Positions 32,161 to 40,685 of a stretch of 64,000 nucleotides of DNA are shown here, in pieces (positions within the stretch are counted from its first letter, which is position 1; each line of letters begins with the position of its first letter). This DNA comes from DATBSK01 sp964532485 (lineage in GTDB: Bacteria; Actinomycetota; Acidimicrobiia; IMCC26256; PALSA-555). Below the pieces are notes generated by a model that had not been told where the DNA came from, did no database searches, and was given only the letters and a program-made list of their open reading frames with translations. The stretch spans positions 62,001 through 126,000 of the forward strand of contig CAZHKE010000002.1 in assembly GCA_964532485.1 (NCBI GenBank), written 5' to 3'. Made by a program: the position numbers and the translations under genes.

Positions 32161-33738
32161 TCAGGCGAGCTCGCGGGCCAGGTGGGCCGGGGTGAGGGGT
32201 TCCCCGGTGGCCGCCTCGACCAGGTGGTCCCATCGCTGCGAGCCGCCGGGGGCGAAGAACCGGTCGACGAGCAGCGCGCCGGTGCGACGCTCGTCGACGA
32301 GACCGCCGGCGTCGCGGCGCAGCGTCGCGGCGAGCTGTGACGCGACGAGCTCGCCGTACAGGTAGTTCTGGTAGTAGACGGGCACGACGGCGAGGTGGAT
32401 CTTCGACGCCCAGTCGGGCGCGTGCCGCCCGTCGGGTCGACGCACCTGCTGGTGCTCCTCGACGAGGTCCCACCAGAGCGTGTCGAGATCCTGCTCGGGA
32501 TCGGCGTAGAGCGCGCGTTCGAAGCTCGTCATCACGAGCACCCACCGGGCGAACGTGAGCAGCGCCGCGCGTCGCGCTCCGTCGAGCCGCGGCCCGAGCT
32601 CGTCGAACTCGGTCGTCGGGAGCTCCCCGATCCGAGCGAGCCAGTCCGGGTCGCGCACGAGACGCCCGAACATCATCGCGATGCCCTCGGTCGTCAGCGC
32701 GTGCGATGCCCCGCGGATCAGCCACGGCACGTCGCGACGCACCTCACGGTCGTAGATGCCGTGGCCGAACTCGTGGAGCATCGTGTCCATCCATCGCTCG
32801 TTCGGCTCGACGTTGCAGAGGACGCGCACGTCGCCGTCGCGATCGATGTCGATGCAGAACGCGTGCTGACTCTTGCCGTCGCGCGCGTAGAGATCGCTGT
32901 TGTCGAGGACAGGGCGCACTTCCAGGCCGAGCCCGTCGTAGGTGCGCAGCGTGAGCTCGACCAGGTCGCGTTCGGCGAACACCGGATCGAGGTCGATGGC
33001 TCCGCTCGTCGGCGGGTCCTGGAAGAAGGGGTCGTCGAGGTGCCACGGCCGCAGCTCGCCGGCCGCGCATCCGAACCGCGTGGCCAGGGCGTCGTCGAGG
33101 TCGGCCTTCCACGCCGTGAACGGGGCCCGCGTCTGGTGCTCCACCTCGTCGAGGGTCGAGAACAGGCGATGCTCGTCGAGCTCGCTGGTCGCCAGCGCGA
33201 GCGCGAAGTGGTCGCGGTACCCGAGCGACTGCGCCGCCTGGTTGCGCAAGCGAGCCAGCTCGCGGACCTGGTCGGCGACCTCGGCGCCGATCTGCTTCGA
33301 CGCCTCCCACGCGCCCCGGCGGAGGCCGGCATCGTCGCTCGTCCGCAGGATCTCGAGGATCGCGTTGTCGTCGACGCGCTCCCCGTCGAGCTCGCCGCGG
33401 AACGTGTTGTAGGTGGCCTCGACCGCGGTCTCGAGCTCGACGAGCCGTCGCCGGAGGTCTTCGGGAACCTGATGTGGCACGAACCCGTCGTGGAGCACGT
33501 CGAGCTGGCGGCGCAGCAGCCGGTCGAGGCCTGCGTCTTCCCGCGCGTCCCGGACGGCGCGGAACGCCTGCTCGTCGGCGAGCGCCCCGCGGAGGGCGAG
33601 GTCTGCGTCGGCGCGTCGTGCGTCGGCCTCGGGCGATGCCGTCGTGCTCGACTCCCACCACGCTCGCGCCAGCTCGATCTCGAGTGGTCGGAGCCGGGCC
33701 TCGAGGTCCTCGACGAGCTGCTGCGCGGTGGTCGTCAA
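32161..33738 (-). CDS. zinc metallopeptidase of the M2/M3 type
   Basis: 525 residues from a TTG at 33738, chosen because a TACATT -10 box ends seven bases upstream, as for other leaderless genes here. The zinc-binding motif HEFGH near residue 325, in DTMLHEFGHGIYD, is followed by ALTTEGIAMMFGRL with the third Glu ligand. LRPWHLDDPFFQ resembles peptidyl-dipeptidase/M2 carboxypeptidase sequences, and the HEFGH form also fits M3, so the clan assignment is tentative. No signal peptide is seen, so it is probably a cytoplasmic oligopeptidase. It is divergent from the LLM oxidoreductase gene. Confidence 0.85.
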   Translation of the reverse strand: MTTTAQQLVEDLEARLRPLEIELARAWWESSTTASPEADARRADADLALRGALADEQAFRAVRDAREDAGLDRLLRRQLDVLHDGFVPHQVPEDLRRRLVELETAVEATYNTFRGELDGERVDDNAILEILRTSDDAGLRRGAWEASKQIGAEVADQVRELARLRNQAAQSLGYRDHFALALATSELDEHRLFSTLDEVEHQTRAPFTAWKADLDDALATRFGCAAGELRPWHLDDPFFQDPPTSGAIDLDPVFAERDLVELTLRTYDGLGLEVRPVLDNSDLYARDGKSQHAFCIDIDRDGDVRVLCNVEPNERWMDTMLHEFGHGIYDREVRRDVPWLIRGASHALTTEGIAMMFGRLVRDPDWLARIGELPTTEFDELGPRLDGARRAALLTFARWVLVMTSFERALYADPEQDLDTLWWDLVEEHQQVRRPDGRHAPDWASKIHLAVVPVYYQNYLYGELVASQLAATLRRDAGGLVDERRTGALLVDRFFAPGGSQRWDHLVEAATGEPLTPAHLARELA

Positions 33739-33745
33739 GGGCGCG

Positions 33746-33751
33746 AATGTA
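33746..33751 (-). promoter_or_regulatory. -10 box (TACATT) of a leaderless promoter
   Basis: On the minus strand TACATT is followed by seven bases and then the TTG at 33738 of the metallopeptidase. This spacing supports the unusual TTG start. Confidence 0.55.
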
Positions 33752-33794
33752 CTCCCGTCCTCTACGGTCGGAACCGAGCTTCGGAGGTCCGAGC

Positions 33795-34775
33795 ATGCCC
33801 GACGCACGCCCCGTTCGATTCGGCGCCTTCGCGCCCCAAGGCTGGAAGACCGAGCTGATCGACATCCCCGATCCACGCGACAAGTGGACGGCGTGTCGCG
33901 ACACGGCGATCCTCGCCGAGGGTCTCGGCTACGACTCGATCTGGGTGTACGACCACTTCCACAACGTCCCCAGACCCGCGCACGAGACCGTGTTCGAGTG
34001 CTGGACGACGATGGCGGCGCTCGCGGAGGCGACGACGACGATCCGCCTGGGCCAGATGGTGAGCTGCACGTCGTACCGGCCGCCATCACTGACCGCGAAG
34101 GTCACCGCGAACATCGACGTGATCTCGGGTGGCCGCCTCGACTGGGGGGTCGGGGCCGGGTGGTACCGCCAGGAGTACGAGGCGTACGGCTACGAGTTCC
34201 CGGAGGCGAAGGTCCGCCTCGGGATGCTGCGAGAGGCGGTCGAGGTCGTGCTGGCGATGTGGAGCGACGCCGACGCGTCCTACCAGGGGCGGTACTACGA
34301 GATCGCCGGCGCGCAGTGCGACCCGAAGCCGTTGCAGCAGCCGCACCCGCCGATCTGGATCGGTGGCGGTGGCGAGCAGATCACGTTGCGCGTCGTGGCG
34401 CGCCTCGCCGACAAGGCGAACTTCGGTGGCAAGCCCGACGAGTGGGCGCACAAGCGCGGCGTGCTCCTCGGGCACTGCACCGACGTCGGCCGCGATCCCG
34501 ACGAGATCGAGCTCTCGTGGAGCCCCGAGGTCTGCGTGCGCGACTCCGAGGACGAGATTCGCGCCCTCGTCGACGCGGGGAAGGCCTCGCGCTGGGGTGA
34601 GCCGTACGAGTCGTGGCAGGCGGGGAACCTCGTCGGCACACCCGAGCAGGTGTGCGAGAAGATCCGCACGTACCTCGACCTCGGCTGCACCTACTTCGTG
34701 CCGTGGTGCTCCGACTACCCCGACGAGACCACGTTGCGCGCGTTCGCGGACCGGGTCATGCCCGAGTTCAGGTAG
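33795..34775 (+). CDS. LLM-class F420-dependent oxidoreductase
   Basis: 326 residues from ATG 33795, preceded by GGAGG. Luciferase-like TIM-barrel motifs: LAEGLGYDSIWVYDHF, TTTIRLGQMVSCTSYRPP, ISGGRLDWGVGAGWYRQEYEAYGYEF and PPIWIGGGGE. Proteins with this pattern in actinobacteria commonly use coenzyme F420 rather than FMN, which is known family behaviour and not shown here. The substrate is unknown. It ends four bases before the convergent glycine-rich gene. Confidence 0.92.
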   Translation: MPDARPVRFGAFAPQGWKTELIDIPDPRDKWTACRDTAILAEGLGYDSIWVYDHFHNVPRPAHETVFECWTTMAALAEATTTIRLGQMVSCTSYRPPSLTAKVTANIDVISGGRLDWGVGAGWYRQEYEAYGYEFPEAKVRLGMLREAVEVVLAMWSDADASYQGRYYEIAGAQCDPKPLQQPHPPIWIGGGGEQITLRVVARLADKANFGGKPDEWAHKRGVLLGHCTDVGRDPDEIELSWSPEVCVRDSEDEIRALVDAGKASRWGEPYESWQAGNLVGTPEQVCEKIRTYLDLGCTYFVPWCSDYPDETTLRAFADRVMPEFR

Positions 34776-34779
34776 GCGC

Positions 34780-35853
34780 TCAGCCGGTGAAGCGCGGTTC
34801 GAGCACGAGCGGTAGTGGGCAGCTGTCGGTTGCCGGGTCGTAGGTGATGAGCACCTGACCGTCTCCGGCATTGGTTGCGTCGTTGGTGAGGAGCTCGGCG
34901 CCAGGCGTCGCGAACGACGACCCGCCGGCGCCGCCGCTCTCGTCGCCGCCGGAGCCGCCGCCGTAACCGGCGCCGCCACCACCACCGGCGAGACCGCCTT
35001 GGTTGCCGCCGCCGCCCCCGCCGAACCCGACACCGCCCGCACCGCCGCCACCGTTGTAGCCGTTGGTAGCCGAGCCGTCGCCGCCGGGCACCACCCCGTC
35101 ACCGCCGTCCCCGCTCAGTCCGCTCGTGCCACCGATCCCGCTCCCGGGGGCATCACCGCCGTCGAGCACGGAACCACCACCACCGCCAGCGCCTTGGAAG
35201 CCGTCACCACCGTCTCCGCCGCCCGTGGACGTCCCGCCGGTGGTCGTCCCGCCGCCGCCGCCGGCCGACGAGCCCGTCCCGCCACCCGCGCCGGTCGCCA
35301 GACCACCGGCACTGGGACCGACGGTTTCGCCGTCCTGGCCCACGGGCCCTGCCGCGCCACCCACACCCACGCCGTCGCTGCCGGCGCCGCCGCCGCCGCC
35401 CGCGACGACCAACGCCTGCGCTTCGACGATCACCACGCTGGCGCCGCCACCGCCACCACCGCCCTGGGTGCTCCCATCGGGAACGATGGTCGTGCCGCCC
35501 CCGCCGCCGCCGAACCCGCCGTCCCCACCGACAGCTTCGCTGTTCGACGCGCCGGCTTCGGCAACCAGCACGTTCAGCGACGTCGCGGGCGTGACCGGAA
35601 CCCGCGCCTCGACCACCGCTCCAGCGCCACCCGCGCCCTGCGCGGTGCCGCCCGTGCCGCCCGCGCCGCCCGACGCGCGGATGGTCACGAAGCAGATCCC
35701 TGCCGGAACCTGAGCTGCGTCCTCGACGTACACCCCGGCCTCGGACGACTCGAACAGCGTCTCCGTCGCCGCGCCCGCCGGTGCCCCACCGAGCGCGAGG
35801 CCGAGCACCGCCAACCCCGGCGCCACCACGCTCGCCAACACCCGCCGCATCAC
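34780..35853 (-). CDS. secreted glycine-rich protein with polyglycine-helix-like domain
   Basis: 357 residues. A signal peptide (MMRRVLASVVAPGLAVLGLALGGAPAGA) is followed by a short beta-rich part (CFVTIRASGGAGG), a long region of G-x-G-G runs, ASVVIVEAQALVVAGGGGGAG near residue 145, and the C-terminal GDGQVLITYDPATDSCPLP. The alternation of GGGGGG with short hydrophobic strands such as ALVVAGGGGG resembles the glycine-rich domain of ALK/LTK receptors and bacterial homologues, in which poly-Gly helices pack in a lattice. One Cys near each end could pair. The function is unknown; surface or adhesive is a guess. GC-rich repeats make assembly errors possible. Confidence 0.8.
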   Translation of the reverse strand: MMRRVLASVVAPGLAVLGLALGGAPAGAATETLFESSEAGVYVEDAAQVPAGICFVTIRASGGAGGTGGTAQGAGGAGAVVEARVPVTPATSLNVLVAEAGASNSEAVGGDGGFGGGGGGTTIVPDGSTQGGGGGGGASVVIVEAQALVVAGGGGGAGSDGVGVGGAAGPVGQDGETVGPSAGGLATGAGGGTGSSAGGGGGTTTGGTSTGGGDGGDGFQGAGGGGGSVLDGGDAPGSGIGGTSGLSGDGGDGVVPGGDGSATNGYNGGGGAGGVGFGGGGGGNQGGLAGGGGGAGYGGGSGGDESGGAGGSSFATPGAELLTNDATNAGDGQVLITYDPATDSCPLPLVLEPRFTG

Positions 35854-35935
35854 GCCCCCAGAGACGAGGATTCAGACCTCCGCACGATAGCCGCACGACC
35901 GCGCGCGGAAGCCACCCCACCGCCGCGGTCCGTGG

Positions 35936-35952
35936 CCTCGTCGGGGACGAGG
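35936..35952. terminator. short perfect hairpin upstream of the glycine-rich gene
   Basis: Arms CCTCGTC (35936-35942) and GACGAGG (35946-35952) with a GGG loop. It lies between the stop of the small membrane protein gene (36027, minus strand) and the start of the glycine-rich gene. No T-run is seen. The other parts of 35854-36026 hold nothing I recognise. Confidence 0.4.
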
Positions 35953-36026
35953 GAATCATCCGGCATGCTCAGACGGCGGCGCCGCGTTGCAGGTCTCGAG
36001 CTCCGGACAAGGGCCATGGGCGCCGC

Positions 36027-36386
36027 CTACTTGAACCAGATCCGCTGGTAGTCGCGGCTCTGGGGGTGCAACAGCAATGCGACGAGGGCACCGTCGAAGA
36101 TGAGGTTGATGATCAGCGGGAACCCGAACGCGTCGGCGCCCGCGAACGCGACCAGCACGAGCACCTGCAGGATCGCGGCGGCGACAGCGAGGCCGTAGCC
36201 CCAGCGCTTCTCGTTGGCGATGCCGAAGCCGCCGAACCCGAGGCCGAACACCATGAACAGGCCCAGGAGCGATGCGCCTCCGCCGAACGAGCCCAGCAGC
36301 CCGAAGGCCGCGTCGATGTAGCAGAGCAACGTGCCGATCACGAGGGTCTGGGGCTGGTACTGGTTCAGGAAGCGCCACTCGTTCAC
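36027..36386 (-). CDS. small four-helix membrane protein of unknown function
   Basis: 119 residues from GTG 36386. About four hydrophobic segments: TLVIGTLLCYIDAAFGLLG, ASLLGLFMVFGLGFGGFG, YGLAVAAAILQVLVLVAFAG and FPLIINLIFDGALVALLL, with a cytoplasmic-type basic tail ending WFK. No family is recognised. A CAGAAT sequence six bases upstream of the GTG fits the leaderless spacing, with a weak match to the -10 consensus. It lies downstream of rlmN on the same strand with 37 bases between. Confidence 0.75.
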   Translation of the reverse strand: MNEWRFLNQYQPQTLVIGTLLCYIDAAFGLLGSFGGGASLLGLFMVFGLGFGGFGIANEKRWGYGLAVAAAILQVLVLVAFAGADAFGFPLIINLIFDGALVALLLHPQSRDYQRIWFK

Positions 36387-36423
36387 GGCGACATTCTGGC
36401 CGACCCCAGCCGAGGTGTGGGGA

Positions 36424-37473
36424 TCATCCGTCCGGTGTCGCCGATCCGGTCACGGCGCGGGCGCGGAGCTGTCCGCACGCCGCGTCGATGTCGAGCCCAC
36501 GGTTGCGACGGATCGTCGTCGGCACGCCGCGCGATCGCAGCACGTCGGCGAACTCGCGCAGGCGCCCGCGGGCGGGCGAGTGGCCGCCGTAGCCCGCGGT
36601 CGGGTTCAGGGGGATCAGGTTCACGTGGGGTCCGCCGACGCCGGGCCAGCGAGTGAGGCGGTCGGCGAGCGCCTGGGCCTGGGCGCGCGAGTCGTTCACT
36701 CCGGCGATGCCTGCGTACTCGAACGTGACCCGGCGACCGTGCGCGCCGGCGACCGCGGTCGCGGCGTCGAGCACCTCGTCGAGCGGGTATCGACGGTTGA
36801 GCGGGACGAGCTGGTCGCGCAGCGCGTCGTCCGGCGCGTGGAGCGACAGCGCCAGCGTCACCGGCAGCGACTCCTCCGCGAGGCGCAGCATGCTGGGGAC
36901 GACGCCGACCGTGCTGATGGTGATGCGGCGGGCCGAGATGCCCAGATCGTGGTGGAGCCGCTCGACCGCGGCCCACACGGGCTCGTAGTTGGCGAGCGGC
37001 TCGCCCATGCCCATGAAGACGACGTTGCTGACGCGCGGTGGAGATCCGTGCGCGGCGCGCACGACCTGCTCCACGATCTCGCCGACGTCGAGGTGGCGAT
37101 CGAAGCCTGCCTGCCCGGTCGCGCAGAACGTGCAGGCCATGGCGCATCCCGCTTGGGACGAGACGCAGACCGACGCTCGGTGCGCCGAGCGCATGAGCAC
37201 CGTCTCGACCTGGGCGCGGTCGTGGCCGGCGGCCCACAGCCACTTCGTCGTGAGCCCGTCGGCCGACGAGGCCTCGGTGACCAGGTCGAGCGCGGTCGGC
37301 AGTGAGGCGCCCAGCCGGGTGCGCAACGCGCGGGGGAGAGCGGTGGCGTCCTCGAGCGGGACGACCTCGCCGTAGAGGGCATGCCATGCCTGTCGGGCGC
37401 GGTAGGCGGGCTCGCCCCAGTCGGTGAGCAGGCCCTCGAGGTCGGCTCGCTCGACGCCGTACCGCGTCGTCAT
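36424..37473 (-). CDS. rlmN: 23S rRNA (adenine(2503)-C(2))-methyltransferase RlmN
   Basis: 349 residues from ATG 37473. Radical-SAM cluster motif CAMACTFCATG near residues 100-110, VVFMGMGEPLANY, TISTVGVVPSM, LALSLHAPDDALRDQLVPLNRRYP and HVNLIPLNPTAGYGG are all RlmN/Cfr landmarks. A conserved Cys near the C-terminus (DAACGQLRA) supplies the second methyl-carrying thiol. It methylates A2503 of 23S rRNA and A37 of some tRNAs, aiding fidelity. Its start overlaps the mshD stop as ATGA. Confidence 0.96.
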   Translation of the reverse strand: MTTRYGVERADLEGLLTDWGEPAYRARQAWHALYGEVVPLEDATALPRALRTRLGASLPTALDLVTEASSADGLTTKWLWAAGHDRAQVETVLMRSAHRASVCVSSQAGCAMACTFCATGQAGFDRHLDVGEIVEQVVRAAHGSPPRVSNVVFMGMGEPLANYEPVWAAVERLHHDLGISARRITISTVGVVPSMLRLAEESLPVTLALSLHAPDDALRDQLVPLNRRYPLDEVLDAATAVAGAHGRRVTFEYAGIAGVNDSRAQAQALADRLTRWPGVGGPHVNLIPLNPTAGYGGHSPARGRLREFADVLRSRGVPTTIRRNRGLDIDAACGQLRARAVTGSATPDG

Positions 37474-38396
37474 GCGATGTCGCGCGAGTACGCGCGGTCG
37501 CGGCGAGCCACCTCGAAGCCCAGCGCCCGGTAGAGCGCGAGGGCCGGCTCGTTGGCGGCGTCGACGAACAGCATGCCCACGGGCGTGCCGTGCTCGTGGA
37601 GCCAGGAGAGGCCGGCGACGACGAGCGCCCGTCCGAGGCCGGCGCCCTGGCGGCCGGGGTCGACGCCGATCACGTAGATCTCGCCGAGCGCGTCGGGCTC
37701 CGCCGGGGGATCGGCGGGATGGACCCGGGTCCAGCAGAAGCCCGCGATGCCCGCGGCGTCGCGGGCGACGAGGAAGCCCTCGGGGTCGAACCACGGCTCG
37801 GCCAGGCGGGGCGCGAGGGTCTCGAGCGTCCAGCCGCGTTGGTCGGGGTCGGCGGCGAACGCCCGGTTGTTGACGGCAAGCCACTCGCCGTCGTCGACGC
37901 CGGGCCGAAACGTGTCGACCGCGACGCCCTCGGGCCAGCGAGCGCGCTCGGCGATGGGCAACGAGACGCGCATCTGCAGCAGCTCACGCTCCAGCGCGAA
38001 TCCCGCGCGGCCCGCATCGGTCGAGGACGTGTCGTCGGCGCCGAACACCCACAGGACGAGGTGACCACCACCGCGGGCGGCCACGTCGGTGCACGCGGCG
38101 TCGATGAGTGCTCGCGCGACCGAGCCGTCGCGGTGGGACGGCTCCACGACCATGCCGGCGAGGACCTCGGTCGTGTCGAGAAGGTTGTCGGGTGGCGCCA
38201 GGTGGACTGCGCCGATCGGGCCCGCGCCGTCCGTCGCCACGAGCACCGCGGACTCGGTGGTGGGGTGGGCGAGATCGCGCCACACGGCCTCGCCGAAGGG
38301 TGGGTGCCCGTCGTGGGTGGTCGCGAGGTCCGCCAGTGCTCGGATCGTCGAAACGTCGTCGGGCGTGGGTGGACGATGCACGACGACGTCCAGCAC
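37470..38396 (-). CDS. mshD: mycothiol synthase (tandem GNAT acetyltransferase)
   Basis: 308 residues from GTG 38396, supported by a TAGCGT box seven bases upstream. Two GNAT domains: a degenerate N-terminal one (about 1-140) and an active-looking C-terminal one with GEIYVIGVDPGRQGAGLGRALVVAGL. VNNRAFAADPDQRGWTLE and EPWFDPEGFLVARD are typical of MshD. The enzyme acetylates Cys-GlcN-Ins with acetyl-CoA, the last step of mycothiol synthesis. Mycothiol is an actinobacterial marker and helps place the organism. rlmN is co-translated. Confidence 0.9.
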   Translation of the reverse strand: MLDVVVHRPPTPDDVSTIRALADLATTHDGHPPFGEAVWRDLAHPTTESAVLVATDGAGPIGAVHLAPPDNLLDTTEVLAGMVVEPSHRDGSVARALIDAACTDVAARGGGHLVLWVFGADDTSSTDAGRAGFALERELLQMRVSLPIAERARWPEGVAVDTFRPGVDDGEWLAVNNRAFAADPDQRGWTLETLAPRLAEPWFDPEGFLVARDAAGIAGFCWTRVHPADPPAEPDALGEIYVIGVDPGRQGAGLGRALVVAGLSWLHEHGTPVGMLFVDAANEPALALYRALGFEVARRDRAYSRDIA

Positions 38397-38403
38397 ATGG
38401 GCC

Positions 38404-38409
38404 ACGCTA
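38404..38409 (-). promoter_or_regulatory. -10 box (TAGCGT) of the mshD leaderless promoter
   Basis: On the minus strand TAGCGT is followed by seven bases and the GTG of mshD at 38396, with no ribosome-binding sequence. Confidence 0.55.
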
Positions 38410-38435
38410 CCGACCGCGCGTGGAAGGCTCTCGCG

Positions 38436-39089
38436 ATGGCACGACCCCGGGGCGCGAAGGCACGCGCGTCGACCGTCGTCGAGCGCCTCGCCGCCGAGTA
38501 CCCGGGATCGGCCGCAGAGCTGTGCGCGCTCCAGCACGGGAGCCCGTACCAGCTGCTGGTCGCCACGATCCTCTCCGCGCAGTGCACCGACGAGATGGTC
38601 AACAAGGTCACCCCCTCCGTCTTCGCGAGGTACCCGACCCCGTCCGATCTCGCCGAGGCGAAGCCCGCGGACATCGAGGAGCTCATCCACGCGACCGGCT
38701 TCTTCCGGCAGAAGACGAAGAGCCTCATCGGTATGAGCGCCGCGCTGGAGGATCGATTCGGCGGCGAGGTCCCGACCGATCTCGACGACCTGGTCACGCT
38801 GCCCGGCGTGGGCCGCAAGACCGGCAACGTGATCCGGTCGGTGGCGTTCGGACTCCCCGGGCTCCCGGTCGACACGCATGTGGGGCGTCTCGCCCGGCGC
38901 CTCAGGCTCACGAACGAGACGGACCCCGTGAAGGCCGAGCTCGATCTCAACGCCCTCGTGGAGCCCGAGGAGCGCGGAGCGCTGTCGTTGCGGCTCATCC
39001 TGCACGGCCGGAGCGTCTGCGGTGCCCGCAAGCCCCGCTGCGACGAGTGCGTGCTCGCCGATGTGTGCCCGTCGGCGTTCAAGGTGTAG
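38436..39089 (+). CDS. nth: endonuclease III (DNA glycosylase/AP lyase)
   Basis: 217 residues from ATG 38436. The helix-hairpin-helix LPGVGRKTGNV contains the catalytic Lys, and PVDTHVGRLARRLRL the catalytic Asp. The 4Fe-4S cluster ligands are the four cysteines from CGARKPRCDECVLADVC near the end (C-x6-C-x2-C-x5-C). It removes oxidised pyrimidines in base-excision repair. It is divergent from mshD with 39 bases between starts. The minus-strand small gene follows 11 bases after its stop, with a minor GGGC/GCCC hairpin across. Confidence 0.96.
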   Translation: MARPRGAKARASTVVERLAAEYPGSAAELCALQHGSPYQLLVATILSAQCTDEMVNKVTPSVFARYPTPSDLAEAKPADIEELIHATGFFRQKTKSLIGMSAALEDRFGGEVPTDLDDLVTLPGVGRKTGNVIRSVAFGLPGLPVDTHVGRLARRLRLTNETDPVKAELDLNALVEPEERGALSLRLILHGRSVCGARKPRCDECVLADVCPSAFKV

Positions 39090-39100
39090 CGGGCAATGAC

Positions 39101-39316
39101 TCAGCCCTGGAGACGTCCGAGGGCGCGGTCGAGGAGCCGGCGTGCCGTGATGAGGGAGCGCTCGGCTCCGAAGAGGTCGTCGGCGACGGCGGAGTCGGCG
39201 CTGTCGTCGTAGCTCGTCGCGACGGTTGCGACGCGGTCCACGAGGTCGTCGATCTGCGCACGCAGCGTCGCCAGCTCGGCACGATGAGAGTCCGCGCGGT
39301 CCGACTCGGCGCTCAT
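39101..39316 (-). CDS. small helical protein of unknown function
   Basis: 71 residues from ATG 39316, preceded by AAAGGG at good spacing. The sequence is rich in Asp, Ala and Leu and is predicted all-helical with a heptad-like pattern (ELATLRAQIDDLVDRVATVA, then FGAERSLITARRLLDRALGRL). No family is recognised. It is divergent from hisD, and the shared 85-bp region carries inverted repeat B. Confidence 0.75.
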   Translation of the reverse strand: MSAESDRADSHRAELATLRAQIDDLVDRVATVATSYDDSADSAVADDLFGAERSLITARRLLDRALGRLQG

Positions 39317-39333
39317 GATCCCTTTCCACCACT

Positions 39334-39376
39334 GGTGCGTATCTGAAGGCCGTATAGGGAGGCCGAGATACGCATC
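39334..39376. repeat. imperfect inverted repeat B at the hisD promoter, related to repeat A
   Basis: Arms TGCGTATCT (39336-39344) and AGATACGCA (39366-39374) pair perfectly, with an inner GGCC/GGCC pair and one further G-C at the outer edge. It shares GAGATACGCATC with both arms of repeat A, and the same aggcc...TAT...ggcc core. It overlaps the expected -35 region of hisD, whose -10 box is at 39384. The small minus-strand gene starts on its other side. Confidence 0.75.
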
Positions 39377-39383
39377 ATGGAAA

Positions 39384-39389
39384 TACGAT
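39384..39389 (+). promoter_or_regulatory. -10 box (TACGAT) upstream of hisD
   Basis: TACGAT ends 12 bases before the hisD ATG at 39402, so any 5' leader is about five bases. There is no Shine-Dalgarno sequence. Confidence 0.5.
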
Positions 39390-39401
39390 GATGTGCGCAT
39401 C

Positions 39402-40685
39402 ATGCTCGCGCGCCTCGATCTCCGCGGCTCCACCGACGATCTCGCCTCGGTGCTCGGTCGTCCCGACGCGGGCAGCGACGACGTGCGGGATCGCGTGCGC
39501 GAGGTCATCGCCGACGTCCGCGTGCGCGGCGACGCCGCGTTGCGCGAACTCACGCAGCGCTACGACGGCGCGCAGATCGACGACCTGCGCGTCCCCGACG
39601 ACCGTGTCCGGGCGGCGTTGGCCGCGTCCCCGCGCGAGCTGCGCGCCGCGCTCGAGTACGTGGCCGGCGAGATCACGGCGTATCACGCCGCGCAGCGGGC
39701 ACCGGCCGTCGATCTGGACCGCGACGGCATCCGTCTGCGCGAGCTCGTCCGGCCGGTCGATCGCGCCGGCTGCTACGTGCCGGGTGGCCGGGCCGCTTAC
39801 CCGTCGTCGGTGCTCATGACGGCGGTCCCCGCGCGCGTCGCCGGAGTGAGGACCGTCGTCCTGTGCACCCCGCCGGGCGGCGACGGCGAGGTCCCGTCGG
39901 CGACGCTGGCGGCTGCCGCGGTCGCCGGAGTCGACGCGGTGTACCGGGTGGGCGGCGCCCAGGCGATCGCCGCGCTCGCGTACGGGACGGAGTCGATCGC
40001 CGCGGTCGACGTGGTCGTCGGCCCGGGCAACGCGTACGTCGCGGCGGCCAAGCGCGAGGTCACCGGTGTCGTCGGGATCGAATCGCTGGCCGGACCGTCG
40101 GAGGTGGTCGTCGTGGCCGACGGCACCGCCGACGCCGAGCTCGTCGCGGCCGATCTGATCGCGCAGGTCGAGCACGGCCCGGGCGGCAAGGCGATCCTCG
40201 TGACGTGGTCGGTCGCGGTCGCCGACGCCGTCGACACCGCTCTCGCCAAGCGGCTGGCCATCGCGCCTGCGGGCACCGACATCGAGGAGGCGATCGTGGA
40301 CGCAGGACAGGTCGTGCTCGTCGACGATGCCGCCGGCGCGACCGCGGTCGTCGACGCGATCGCTCCGGAGCACGTGGAGCTGCTGACGGTGGACCCCGAG
40401 TCGCTCGTCGACAACATCGGCAACGCCGGCGCGATCTTCTGCGGGCCCTGGGCGCCGGCCGTCGTGGGCGACTACGTCGCGGGCGTGAACCATGTCCTCC
40501 CGACCGCCCGCACCGCCCGGTTCTCGAGCGCGTTGCGCGTCGACGACTTCTGCAAGCACACGCACGTCGTCGACGTCGACGAGCCGGCGCTTCGCCGTGT
40601 CGCGCCGTATGTCGAGACGCTCGCATCGATCGAGGGACTGCCCGAGCACGGCCGATCGGTCGCGTTGCGGGTCGACGACGCGTGA
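39402..40685 (+). CDS. hisD: histidinol dehydrogenase
   Basis: 427 residues from ATG 39402. GCYVPGGRAAYPSSVLMTAVPARVAG, YRVGGAQAIAALAYGTESI, VGPGNAYVAAAKREV, SLAGPSEVVVVADG and QVEHGPGGKAILVT are classic HisD blocks; EHVELLT and VNHVLPT near the end belong to the catalytic and zinc site. It makes the last two NAD-dependent oxidations to histidine. The gene heads hisDCBA, with hisC overlapping as GTGA. Repeat B upstream may regulate the operon. Confidence 0.97.
   Translation: MLARLDLRGSTDDLASVLGRPDAGSDDVRDRVREVIADVRVRGDAALRELTQRYDGAQIDDLRVPDDRVRAALAASPRELRAALEYVAGEITAYHAAQRAPAVDLDRDGIRLRELVRPVDRAGCYVPGGRAAYPSSVLMTAVPARVAGVRTVVLCTPPGGDGEVPSATLAAAAVAGVDAVYRVGGAQAIAALAYGTESIAAVDVVVGPGNAYVAAAKREVTGVVGIESLAGPSEVVVVADGTADAELVAADLIAQVEHGPGGKAILVTWSVAVADAVDTALAKRLAIAPAGTDIEEAIVDAGQVVLVDDAAGATAVVDAIAPEHVELLTVDPESLVDNIGNAGAIFCGPWAPAVVGDYVAGVNHVLPTARTARFSSALRVDDFCKHTHVVDVDEPALRRVAPYVETLASIEGLPEHGRSVALRVDDA

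Noticed and set aside
35063..35713. A proline-rich 216-residue plus-strand frame
   Set aside because: It is the antisense reading of the glycine-rich gene: Gly codons read backward as Pro and Ala. The glycine frame has a signal peptide and proper ends.
37590..39089. A 499-residue plus-strand frame ending as endonuclease III
   Set aside because: The first 280 residues are antisense to mshD; the Nth family begins at ATG 38436.
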